From NCBI GenBank assembly GCA_002104945.1, contig MCFH01000007.1, positions 62,001 through 126,000 of the forward strand: a stretch of 64,000 bases of DNA. Direction: 5' to 3'. Below the pieces are notes generated by a model that did no database searches, had not been told where the DNA came from, and saw only the letters and a list, made by a program, of their open reading frames with translations. Positions 1 to 11,883 of the stretch are shown here, piece by piece. Position 1 is the first letter of the stretch. Every line of letters begins with the position of its first letter. The translations under genes were made by a program, and so were the position numbers. Source of the DNA: Piromyces finnis. Lineage: Eukaryota > Neocallimastigomycota > Neocallimastigomycetes > Neocallimastigales > Neocallimastigaceae.

Positions 1-764
1 TCTGTTATTTTTGTTATTTGATCCAATGTGAAATATTTTTTACTAAATGGAGGTCTATCAATACTATGATCTAATATTAACTTTTGAAACAATGCATAGT
101 CTTCATCTAATTTCATATAGGGTGACGCTTTAACAATAATAAAAATTAATTTATGAAATATTAACATAACTTTATATTCTATATTTATACTTTTTTGATA
201 TATACAAATACAATTTTCATGGGTTTTTTTCATAATAGAAAAAAAGATTGATGTTTGAATCGGCTCTAAATGAATTTCTTTAGCAAACCTATTTGAAAAA
301 AAAGAAATAATAGAATTTTAGTTCCACACTATATATAATCATTTAGATAATAATAAACATAAATACAAAAGCATAGATTTTTTAAATTTTTATTTGGCTT
401 ACATTAGTATAAAATAATAAAAATCGTATAGTATTCTTTTTTTATTAGCACTATCATCTGATGGAAACCATGATTCAATAAGACTTATTTTGTATTATGT
501 GTAAAATATTTATAATTGTATTAGTATTAATACTTTTAATATCATACATTCTCAATGTTATGTGAATTAAAACTACCTTATTGCATTTTGTTGAATTACA
601 GTATCATAAAATTGATTAATTTGCTTTAATGATAAATCTTGCCTTTTTTATTTATATAGGAATAATAAATATTTATTATTCAATATGTAATGATTTATGC
701 ATTAGAGATAAACATAAATACTTTCTATATTATAAATTAAATATATGAAAAAATACCATTGCAT
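1..764 (-). CDS. CFAP119: CFAP119-like axonemal protein (C1a-32 family), C-terminus beyond the left edge
   Basis: The family (Pfam CLAMP, Chlamydomonas C1a-32) is part of the C1a projection of the central-pair apparatus in motile flagella. Exons read right to left: 642-577, 483-403, 288-206, 127-1, continuing off the window. A tiny first exon at 764-757 (ATGCAATG) joins in frame and gives a possible start, but this is the weakest part. The spliced protein contains the segments ESWFPSDD, LYDFYYFILMFAKE, TSIFFSIMKKTHENCISSPY and LILDHSIDRPPFSKKYF. These match the family pattern 'W-F-P ... DLYYY ... TSxFFSIxKxxHExC ... LLLxHSxxRPPFS'. All four junctions restore frame (for example TGT ATT T/CG TCA gives C-I-S-S). 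Flagella are expected only in zoospore-forming organisms, so this gene strongly constrains the host. Seen: the motifs and junctions. Inferred: function in zoospore flagella. Confidence 0.78.
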
Positions 765-1334
<570 letters not shown>

Positions 1335-2904
1335 TTAATCACTTTGTTTAATAAATTTATATAATGTTTCACCATCTTTATTTGTATTTTTTGATAATTT
1401 TTGATTTGTTACTAAATAATTAAGAGCCTTTTTTACCACCTTTTCAGGGGCATATTTAAATGCTGTTGTATTTGACAATAGTTTTAAAATATCTTGATAG
1501 GAAACACATTCATTTTTATTCTTAAGAATTCCAAATATTGCTTCTCCGAGATTATATTTATAATGAATTAATGCATAGGTATCGTGATAAGAATCTAGTT
1601 GAAATATGACTCCTTCTTTTACTAGTTGATAAAAAACTTTTTGGAACAATAATGATATTTGATTTTCAGACGCTGAATTATTTTCTTTCTTTTTATTTTT
1701 TTTATTGTTAAAAATATTTTAATATAATAATATTAATAAAAATGATTAATATTAATTGTAGATTTTAAAATCATTTTTATAAATTTGAATAATATTTTTA
1801 CTTCTTCCAATAATTCAATAGCTTTATTTCTTAATTCATTTTCTTTCATAATTTTTGAAAATTGGAATGAATAAAGTTTATTATCACTGAGATATTTCAT
1901 GACATTACATTTTAAAATGTTTTCGTCTTTGATTATTGAATTATTTCCTATTTTTTGTCTCTTGGAATTGTCCAATTTTTTGAAAATCTTATATAAATAT
2001 ATATAATTAATGTTTTATTCTTTCAACATAATAATTAATAGTTCGGTTCTGGACAATTATGTATCAAATATATATTAAAGATACCTCATTATAATTATAA
2101 AAAGATTTTTGTTTTGCATTTAATCGTTTATTACTATAAAATTCTTTTACGTCCTTTTTTGATTCTTCAGTAATATTATACTCTTTTTGATATTCTTTAC
2201 GTTGTTTTATTACTTCTAACCAGAAAAAAGCTTCCACATTGCGATCATATTCCTTTTCTTATTATTATTGTATTCAATTAAATGATAATATTAATGGAAA
2301 AATAAAAATAAAAGTAAATTTCAAATAATTATAGTAATCCAAAATGTTTATTATATTTACTTATACTGATAATGTTCAATTTCCTTTGTTTTTTAAAATC
2401 ATATATTTTTCCTTTTATACTAATTGTATCAAATAATTGAAATTGTGATTTATCAGATATTTCATTTTCATTCAAATCTTTTTTAAACATAATACATTCT
2501 ATTCTTTCAGAACCATCGTCAACTATATAATTTAAAATTATTGAAAATTTTCATATTAATACTTTTTATTATTTTTAATATAGAATTATTATTATTGTAG
2601 TTAATTAAACCTGTGTATGATATTATTTTAGAATTTATATCTTTTGCTGTAATAACACCTAATATTTTAACTTTTAGTACTGGATTATTATAGTAATTGT
2701 AATATTCTAGATTAATAATAGTTAATTAAAATAAATTCAATGTTAATGAATTTTGATAACTCTAATTATTAAAAAGATACCTGTAATACTGTTATATGAT
2801 TCCATTAAATAAATATCTTTTATGAACACACTTGGTGTTGCCCAAAATTTTGGATTTAATCCCCAGTATAAAATATTATTATTAGTATTTGGTTTTTCTG
2901 CCAT
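1335..2904 (-). CDS. STN1: CST complex subunit STN1 (telomere-capping, OB-fold plus winged helix)
   Basis: STN1 works with CTC1/Cdc13 and TEN1 to protect telomeric single strands and to promote C-strand fill-in by polymerase alpha-primase. Six exons: 2904-2781, 2706-2611, 2522-2361, 2257-2085, 1987-1802, 1688-1335, giving 364 aa. The N-terminus carries LYWGLNPKFW then FIKDIYLMES, which matches the animal STN1 opening (LLWGLDPVF ... YIRDIL). The OB-fold follows with LKVKILGVITAKD and the hallmark VDDGSERIECIMF (family: VDDSTG-I-C--W). NVEAFFWLEVIKQR closes the OB-fold region. The C-terminal 115 residues look like the tandem winged-helix region (NLGEAIFGILKNKNECVSY; VVKKALNYLV). All exon junctions keep frame. 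The fourth exon acceptor was placed at AATAAG because the next AG (AAAAG) would give a stop. The gene is head-to-head with the TPR-like gene, 289 bp between start codons. Identification is by remembered family motifs, not by search. Confidence 0.87.
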
Positions 2905-3142
2905 TGAAATTTATGCATTATGAATAAAAAATTTTTCTTTGCTAAAATATCTAACAAAAAAAATTTAATATATATAGTAGTTTTTAATATATAAATGATA
3001 CTATAAAAAATTCTATCTTTATTTTTTAAAATCTATTTGAGGATACATTGTATACTATATTATATATACATTGTATACTATCTTTATAATAAATGACAAA
3101 ATAATAAATTATTTCTTATTTAAAGCCAATATATCAGCAAAT

Positions 3143-3170
3143 AAAAAAAAAAAAAAAAAAAAAAAAAAAA
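3143..3170. repeat. Poly(A) tract, 28 A, just upstream of a start codon
   Basis: Uninterrupted A run, followed by GAAAAAAG, ending about 24 bp before the ATG at 3194. In AT-rich fungi, poly(dA:dT) runs like this are typical nucleosome-depleted promoter elements. It sits in the 289 bp divergent promoter shared with STN1. Confidence 0.9.
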
Positions 3171-3193
3171 GAAAAAAGAAATAAACATATATA

Positions 3194-6100
3194 ATGGATT
3201 TTCTTGGTAGAAGATGTAGTAAATGTAATTTTTATAAATGTAATATCCACACTTTTTCGTTTAATGATTTCAATGAGCAAAATTTTAAATGTGTTTGTAC
3301 TTTAACAGATTTTATTTGGAGAAATAAAAATAAAAATGCCATTGAGCTTTTTATTGAATTATTATTATTATATATTAATGATAAAAAAGAAAACTATTAT
3401 AATATTAAACAGCTTATAGAAAAATTAATATACACAATATTTTCTGAAAAAGATAACTTATTAATACCTAGTAATGAAATCTCTTTAAATATAGATAGTA
3501 CTAAAGGAAATGATAAAGATATAATTAAAAGAAATAAAATAGGAAACAAGGAAGAGTTTATTAATGATAATTATCTTGCAATTAAAACAATTGAATCATG
3601 GCTTAATGAAAATTTAAATTCTATTTCTTTAGAATATTTAAATTTTATTTTAAATAAATTAAATTGGTATTTACAATGTTTTATATTTAATTTTAATGAA
3701 TTAGCATTAAAAGAATTAAGTGGTAGGTTTTTTAAGTACAATATTAATTTTATTATAATTTCTTTCCTAATAATTATAAACTTTAAATTTCAAAGAATTT
3801 AATCCATTATCATATGAAACTTTTAATATTAAATTGAATAATTTATACATAAAATATAAGGTAATTAATTTAATTGTATAAATATCCTAGTTTATAAATA
3901 TTAATTATATTTAATTTATTTATATAACAGAAGCAGGAAATTAAACCAAAGAAAATTTTGAATGAAATAGAAATTTGTTTAAATATTATTAAATGTAAAG
4001 TATATAAATATTATGTTTGCCTTATTATTATTATGACTTTATTATAATAAATTTAATAAAAATAGATATAATTATTCTTTATTTTATTTTATTTTTTTTA
4101 TAATATTAATAAAGTATATTTATAATTTTTATAATTTGATATTTAAAGTTTCAGAAGAAAATTATTCAAAAATAATTTTTGTATTAGGTGCCTTTTATAT
4201 GCATATTTTTTTCCAGTGTAATAGTTTATCAGCATCATCAGAAAAAATAATAAAAATCTTAAATTTTTTTGATTATTTTAGTGTAGATTATCTTAGAGAA
4301 TTAAAAATTTATAATCAAGAATGGATAAAAAAGAGGCTTAATACTCAAATCAAATTTCATAATTCTCATACTAATCCAAAAAAAAGAATAAAATATACAA
4401 ATGCATCTATTGATGATCGATTATTAAAGTTAGAGAATGTATTATATGAAGAAGGAATTAAAGGATTATTAAGTCTTTCTACTACAGAAAAACTAATATT
4501 ATTATATAATTATATTATTGGACCATATTTGAATAATAATCAAGATAAAATTTACAATTACTCAGTAGACAACTCACAACAAAATAAAGAATCAATTCAA
4601 TATATATTATTTTTGTATATTAAGATTTTATCTACTTTACTAAATGAAGAGGAGCAAAAACCAACATTAATGTTTATGCAAGAACTTTTAGAAAATATTT
4701 CGAATAATCCAATATTATTATCCAAAACTGGCATTGAAATTGGTGATTTGTTAGATAATAATATTCTAAAACATTCTAAACACTCTGAAGATTTAATATT
4801 TACAGATATATTATCTGATAAACATATATTAACTTCAAATTTAATAAAAAATAATCATTTTGAAATAATAGAAACCATAAAACTTTTCCCATATAAAAAT
4901 ATTATAATCATACCAATTCTTTCAAATTATTATAATATTTATATATTATTATTTAAGAAACATTTTAATATATCATTTAGTATTTTAGAAGTATTTGAAA
5001 GACAATTAATGAAATTAAAGAGATTTAATAATTTTTTTTTTGAAGGATGGTTATTACTATCTTTCGCGTACTACAAACTTTTTTCATATAAAAAATCGAA
5101 GAGAATTTTAAAGTATTGTCAAAGTATTTTGTATTTCCAAAAACAAAAAATTCTTGAGAATAATGATACCAATAATTATAAATTAAATTATTATGATACA
5201 ATAATCGTTATGCTTCAAGGATGTAGCTATTATAGTATAGTTAGTTTTACAACATAATAAAATAAAAAATATTTTTATTATTATATTAGATAAATAAGTA
5301 TTTTACTGATAATTTTTTTATTATATATATTTATATTATAGAAAAAATATGAAAAATCAATTATGAGATTCAAAGTATGTGTTGAATCAAATATATATTA
5401 TGAATATTCATTGTGGAATTTATATTTAATATATAAACAACAACAGAAAAAAGAAGAACAAATGGAAATATTGTTTATATTAATACAAGTAATGATACAT
5501 ATGAAAATATAAATATATATATATTGATATAAAACACTTTGTCACTAATGTATTAAATTATTTTAATATAGATTACATATCAAAGAGGGGAACTTGCACA
5601 AAATATACCAATGAATTTAATATTTTTAAGAATGTTTCAATTATTATATGAGAATCAGTCAGAAGAAGAAGTTCTTGATTTTATAAACAATATTTGTTTG
5701 AAAAAAGATATTTTATTAAACAATTCAAGTGGGAAAAATGATATATCAACTCTTTCTCTATTTAGAACAATTTTTCGATATTCTATTAACAAAAATAATA
5801 TCGAAAAAGCCATTGATATATTTACATTTATTAAAGATATAGAACCTTTTGATATTATTGGATCTATTTATTTTTCTGAATTATTAATTTCACAACAACA
5901 TGATACGAAACTTATCCTCAGAGGAATAAAAATCTTGAATCATATAAAAAATTATATTAATTTTGTTGAAATTGCAAGTAAAGAAGATAAATTATGCATT
6001 ATGGATATTAATGATTTTTCAGTAGCAAAAGATAGAAAAATATTTTCAAACGAGTTATTAATAAATATACTGAGTAATAACAATTATAAAAACCATAGTA

Positions 6101-6475
6101 TTAGTGATAATAGGAATAAAAATGAAAAAGATAAAAAAATCACTAACCCATATGAAAAATTCGATATTCTTATTGGGTTTGAACAGGATAATATCGAAAA
6201 ATATTTTGATACTATTTATCAATATATGAAAGCTAATAAATTGATATTTGAAGATTTTTGTTACAGTATTTCAAGTCAACATCATCTTTTGGTATGCCAT
6301 AAATATCTATATTACAAAAAATATAATAATTCATTTTTTTTTTATATTAACGAAAATATTTCTATATATATATATAGTCTATTGTAAATTGGCATTTATC
6401 ATATAGTTATTACTCATTAGGTTATGTTAATAAAGCTTATGATTTATCAAAAGAAGCATATATTTTAGATTCTGG

Positions 6476-6510
<35 letters not shown>

Positions 6511-6746
6511 TTCATTTAAATAATTTAATAATAATTAATAAATTATTGTATTTTATTAGAAAATTTGAAAATCGCTTATAATTATTGCATATTATCATTA
6601 AAAATTTTTGGTGTAAATACATATGAAAAAACAGCATATGAATGGAGGGATTGTCGAAATAACAATAAAAATATTATTTATTCTGAGGAAGAAGTAAAAT
6701 ACAAAAAGTTAGATCAATGGGTTGATGAAATTATTAAATACAATAA

Positions 6747-6753
<7 letters not shown>
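3194..6753 (+). CDS. Long helical-repeat (TPR-like) protein, possibly FANCG-like
   Basis: Eight exons: 3194-3722, 3796-3860, 3931-3994, 4149-5239, 5342-5488, 5572-6291, 6378-6474, 6560-6753, giving 968 aa, all junctions in frame. I do not recognise it with certainty. The protein is leucine/isoleucine-rich and almost all helical. TPR-like pairs are visible around residues 500-650 (FEGWLLLSFAYYKLFSYKKS; GCSYYSIKKYEKSIMRF; YEYSLWNLYLIYKQQ) and near the end (WHLSYSYYSLGYVNKAYDLS; IAYNYCILSLKIFG). The N-terminus has a cysteine cluster (CSKCNFYKCNIH ... CVCTL) and then FIWRNKNKNAIELF. The overall layout is an N-terminal W-R-x-x-N helix, long helical repeats, and a late 'KAA--W' helix (EKTAYEWRDC). 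This loosely recalls FANCG of the Fanconi core complex, but other TPR proteins (APC5, SPO22/ZIP4) are not excluded. The neighbour STN1 across the divergent promoter fits a genome-maintenance role weakly. Confidence 0.6.
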
Positions 6754-6782
<29 letters not shown>

Positions 6783-6783
6783 A
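6746..6783. repeat. (AATA)n short microsatellite
   Basis: About nine AATA units overlapping the stop codon (6751-6753) of the TPR-like gene and running into its 3' region. In effect the last codons and the terminator region are made of this repeat, so length change could move the stop. Confidence 0.9.
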
Positions 6784-7120
6784 AATATTATAATAAGAAT
6801 ATAAATATATATACTTTTATTTCCCTATATATAATAGGGATACTGTTGTTTAATATTTTTTTATTTTATGTAATATATTACTAATTTTTATTATATTTTT
6901 TTATATTATAAAGAAATTTTTATCGATAAATGATATTATTTATTATAGAATTAATTTTATTTATATTAATGTTTTATTATTTTATAAGAGATAAATTATT
7001 TTATTGAAATATAATGAAAATTTATACAATATTCAGATATTGTACTTTATTATATGATATATTTTAGTTATTTATTATTTTTATTAATTTACTTAATTAT
7101 ATTTATAATATTATTATAAC
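6754..7120. other. Intergenic between convergent genes
   Basis: About 370 bp of A/T sequence between the 3' ends of the TPR-like gene and Lon. It contains an inverted repeat (CCCTATAT/ATAATAGGG, about 6822-6840) that could form a hairpin. No coding signal is seen. Confidence 0.5.
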
Positions 7121-10100
7121 TTAGTTTTTTATATTATTAACATCCTTAATGTTAGATACATTTTTTTCAAAAACAAAGTTGAAAATTTCTTCATACCATC
7201 CAACTGGAATACCAGTTATACCTTCCTTAATATAATCTGGGAACTTATTCCAGTCATTTTTATTATCTTCTGGGAACAATATATATTTAACACCAGATCT
7301 CTTAGCAGCGATTGTTTTTTCTAATTAATAAATTAAAGTTATTATTACTGTCCAATGATAATTATATTAAACAAAATCTATAGTTTAACGATTAATACCT
7401 CTTAATCCACCGATTTTTAAGATTTTACCAGTTAAGGTAATTTCACCCGTCATAGCAATATTATCTTTTACAGATTGATTCATAGCTAGTGATAATAAAG
7501 CAGTAGTGATGGTACAACCAGCTGATGGGCCTAATTTATTGAATTAATAATGATTACATTATACAAAACAATTTATTCTTCTATTTTTATATAAAACTAT
7601 GTAAAATTACTGTTAGTGAACTTACCATCTTTTGGAGTAGCACCTTCAGGAACGTGCATATGAATAGAGGCATATTGAAAGAAAGTATTGGATGGATCAC
7701 GCTTTAATAGGAATGATTTAGCAAAAGTGTATGCAATAATTGAACTTTCCTTCATAACACTTCCTAATTGACCAGTTTGATTGAATTGAGGTGTTGAGTA
7801 AATTTTTTTATTTTCAGAGTTATAATATGATAATGGCTTATCGAGTGTTGACTCAATGTATAAAGAAGAACCACCCATTGATGTCCACGCTAAACCCATA
7901 ACAACACCAGGTTGGGTTTTATCGTAAAGTCTTTCACTAGTGAAAATTGGTGGACCAACAAAGTTCTTTAAATTTTCAGCTGTAATATCTAAATTCATAT
8001 TTTTAGCCTCTTCAATTTCTTCTTTTGTGGTAGCAAGTTCTTCAGCCTTTACAAGTTTTAATGCTGCTTTACGATATATTTTATCAATAAGCTTTTTTAA
8101 TCCACGAACACCACTTTCACGGGCATATGAATGAATTAAGAGTTCAATAGCATCTTTATGTAATTTTACATTTTTCTTTTCTAAACCATTGATTGCTAAA
8201 GCTTGTGGCGATAAATATTGTAAACCAATATTTGTTTTTTCCTCAGCAACATATCCTGATAAACTGATGACTTCCATTCTATCTAATAATGGTCCTGGAA
8301 TAGTATCTAAAACATTTGCAGTACAAACAAATAAAACTCTTGATAGATCAACAGGAACATCCATATAATGATCAAGGAAAGCATTATTTTGTTCTGGATC
8401 CAAAAGTTCTAATAATGCAGAAGATAAATCACCATGTGTTCCTTTTCCTAACTTATCAATTTCATCAATTAAGATTAATGGATTTTCAGTTTGTACTTTC
8501 TTTAAAGCTTGAATAATTTTACCAGGCATAGCACCAACATAAGTTCTTCTATGACCCTTAATTTCAGCAACATCAGAAAGACCACCAACACTAAATCTAA
8601 AGAAATCCCTATTAAGTGCACGGGCAATAGATTTACCAACAGATGTTTTACCTACACCTGGTGGGCCAACTAAACAAATAATCTTTCCTTCTACAGAATT
8701 TTTTAATTTACCAACTGCAATAAATTCCAAAATTCTATCTTTTACTTCCTTTAAACCATAGTGATCTTCATTCAATACCATTTCAGCATGCTTTAAGTCA
8801 AAGTTTTCTTCACTTCGTTGACCCCATGGGATTTGAGTAATCCAGTCAAGATAATTATTTGTTACATTAAATTCAGGTGAAAGACTATCAATACTTTCTA
8901 ATTTATTTAATTCCTATTTTTTTTTTTTTAATATTTTTAGTTAGACATGTTGATTAATTAAAACCAAAATGAATTTTATATTATATTATATTATTTTTAT
9001 ATTAAAATTTATAATATACAAATTCTAATTATATAAGAATTGATTACTTACTTCATTAAACACTTTTTGAACTTCTTCTGGCATTTTTAATTTTGAAACT
9101 CTATTTTTAAATTTTTCTATTAATTTTTCTTTACCATCAGTATCAATACCTAGTTCTTTTTTAATACCTCTTAATTGTTCCATTAAGAAGTATTCTTGTT
9201 GCTTACGAGTAATCTTTTTATCAACCTCTTTTGAAATTTCTTGCTGAAGCTTTACATTAGCTAATTCCTTTTTAATAACAAGTAAAGCTTTTTGAAGTCT
9301 TTCTTCAATATCTAGACATTCTAAAACACTTTGTAATTCTGATGGTTCACCAGTTGACACTGCAGCGGCAAAGTCAGCTAATTGAGGTGCTTCTGCAAAG
9401 AATGTTCCACCATTTTGAATAGAAAATGAAATAATTTGTTCACGGAATAATTGGTTAATTTGTGAAATTTCTTTTAATACAGATAATAATTCTGCATTTA
9501 CTGCTTTGATTATTGAATCTTCTGGGTTGTATTTCTCATCTTCTAAGTTAACAACATCAACTACCGATACACCGAATTTTGCTATTGGGATATTAACTTC
9601 TTCGAATTTATCTAAATCTTTATATTATGAAAAATATTTAATATATATATTTTTATTTTAAATGCTAAATAACATTTGATAATAAAAAATATTAATTTTA
9701 TTTTTACATTCTTTTGGTAATTCAGTTTCTTTTTTTTCATCTTTATTTTTATTTTCACTTTCTTTATTAATTTCCTTATTTTGAGTTTCATTAGCATTGT
9801 CAGATTCCTCTTTTACTGGTGGAATTAAATTTTTAATTTTTATTCTTCTATGTGGGTAAAGTAATATAGTGAGTCCTTTGTTATCTGGTCCTGAATGATA
9901 AACATTTGAAATTTGTGCAAATACACCAACATCATATATTTGAGACATATCATTTACAACATCACCATCAAATGTTTCATCTTTAGTCATAAATACACTA
10001 ATAAATGGTTGCTTTCTAGCCATCAAATCGTTAATGGCGTTAATAGCCTTTGGGTCTTTCACAAACAAAGTCTTATAGAATCCTGGAAATAAAGGTCTTC

Positions 10101-10785
10101 TTGTTAATGGAAGTGCCATTACTTGAGGGTATTCTTTTGGAACTTCAATTTTTTCTTGTGGATTATTTGGTAGTTTTGGGTCTAAATCAAGTAATTGTGC
10201 AAGTCTTTTAACTTCGGAAACGAAACTTGTATCGTTAAATTCATTATTTTTTACCTCATTATCTTTATTATCATCCTTTTTAATTTCATTTTTTTCAGAT
10301 TTTTTTATATCATCATTTGATTTATCATTTTCTTTATTTAAATTATTACCATCTTTTTTATCTGCCTCTGAAATCAAAGTTGATTCACTATTTTCTATAT
10401 TTTCATCTTTTTCATTCTTATCATTTTCATCATCATTGTTATTGCTATTATTATTCTTTGTCGAATAATTGTTTAAGTGAAGTAAGTTGCTAATTGAGTT
10501 TGTAGAAGAAATGTAATTTGATAGTGCGAAATCATTTTTTAAATATAATTTTTGAGAAATCTGATTATTTGATACTTTTAAATTAAAAATATTATTTGTA
10601 TTAATGGAATTTCCGAGTAAAATACTTTTTGAAGAATATAATTTTTTGTTCTCTATTATTGATGTACTTTTATTTGAAATTATATTACAAATTTTAGAGG
10701 AAATGATTTTATTTCCTATTGAATTACTTTGATTTAAATTCGGTGTAACACATATTTTTGAATTATTTCTAAATAAAAAATCCAT
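7121..10785 (-). CDS. PIM1: Lon protease, organellar (PIM1/LONP1 type)
   Basis: ATP-dependent serine protease that degrades misfolded matrix proteins. Five exons: 10785-9708, 9617-9052, 8913-7626, 7530-7399, 7320-7121, giving 1087 aa (yeast Pim1 is of similar size). The start at 10785 gives a basic, Ser/Asn-rich, acid-poor leader suited to organelle import. An acidic Asn/Asp/Glu/Lys linker follows (about residues 110-185), as in fungal Pim1. The Lon N-terminal substrate domain starts near [17 protein letters not shown]. The AAA+ module has Walker [10 protein letters not shown] and Walker [11 protein letters not shown]. The protease domain has the Ser of [11 protein letters not shown] (formed across the 7626/7530 junction: GAT G/GC CCA TCA) and the Lys of [13 protein letters not shown] (across 7399/7320). 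The C-terminus ends NNIKN, with no SKL-type peroxisomal signal, which argues against the peroxisomal paralogue. It is divergent with the MIC19-like gene; both would serve the same organelle (mitochondrion or hydrogenosome). Confidence 0.95.
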
Positions 10786-10813
10786 TTTTTTTTTTACTTT
10801 TGTAATAATAATG

Positions 10814-10846
<33 letters not shown>

Positions 10847-10954
10847 TTTGTAAGTTTAAAAATTAAAATATTAATGAATAAGGTGTAAATAATATATAAA
10901 TAATATATGTGATATGTGATATAATGAACAGTGAATAGTAAATAGTGTTAATTT

Positions 10955-10986
<32 letters not shown>

Positions 10987-11883
10987 TAAAGAATTATAAA
11001 ATAATAGTAATATGAATGGATAATTCACTTTTCCGAGAAATTATCAAAGATATAATTGAAAATAGAAATAATATTTAAGTTTTTGAGATGAAAATAATTT
11101 TAATAACATTATTACTTACATTTAAATCAATTATGTGAATTTTATATTGAAATACCTATATCAAGAATTAATAAATGAATAATTAATTTAGTTTTTTTTT
11201 TTTTTTTTTTTTTTTTTTTGAGTTTTAGTTTGATTTTCCTTTTGATTTTCCAATATTCTACTTTTACTTATTTAATTTTTTTTTGTTTGTTTATTTTATT
11301 TTTTATTTTGTTTTTATTTTGCTTTATTTATCTATTTATTTTTTTTTATTTTTTTATTTTTTTGTATTTTTTTTTTTTTCAATTTGTATTTTATCTTAAT
11401 CTCTTTTATTTGATAAAATTCAATTATAAAATTTACTTATTTTATTTTAATATTTTAATAGAATAAGCTCAAAGTAATTAATTATGAAAAAATGGAAACA
11501 ATTTTTAATGTATAAAGTTATTTTTATAATTTATTATATAATAAGATTATTTATTATATTATTAATTAATAATAATTGAAGAATATAATGAATAATTAAT
11601 TTAATATAAATTAGTAGTAAATTAATAGGTAAATAATTTAAAATATTCTTAATTTTTCTATCATTCATATCATTCATTATAAGTAATATTAATATTAATA
11701 TTTACATTATTATTATTTAAAAGAAGGAAATAGCATGAAATTAATATTCATGTTATTTAACATTCTAATAAGTTAAAGTTTATTGTAAATATAAATAAAA
11801 GAAAATAAATTAACTAGGGATTATAAATTCTATCTTTTGTATTTATATATAAAGAATATATCTTTAAATAAAAGTTTATTAGA
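10786..11883. promoter_or_regulatory. Divergent intergenic region between Lon and the MIC19-like gene
   Basis: About 1.1 kb without a gene, between two start codons facing away from each other. It holds a 30-nt A run at 10814-10843 (28 bp from the Lon ATG), an (AAT)n run near 10957-10986, and a T run plus T-rich stretch at about 11191-11460. The last encodes only Phe/Leu/Ile/Tyr in one frame and is not a gene. It presumably carries both promoters. No specific factor site can be called in such biased sequence. Confidence 0.6.

Noticed and set aside
660-680. Inverted repeat AATAATAAATATTTATTATT
   Set aside because: A pure A/T palindrome is expected by chance at this base composition and has no further support.
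3194-6753. MAU2/SCC4 cohesin loader as the identity of the TPR-like gene
   Set aside because: Characteristic MAU2 TPR motifs and their order could not be matched to this protein.
7121-10785. Peroxisomal Lon (LonP2) as the identity of the protease
   Set aside because: It ends in NNIKN without a peroxisomal signal and has a basic leader and acidic linker like Pim1.
11218-11466. Phe/Leu/Tyr-rich open frame that looks like a membrane protein
   Set aside because: T-rich intergenic sequence always gives hydrophobic codons. There is no conserved motif and no splice context, and it lies in a divergent promoter region.
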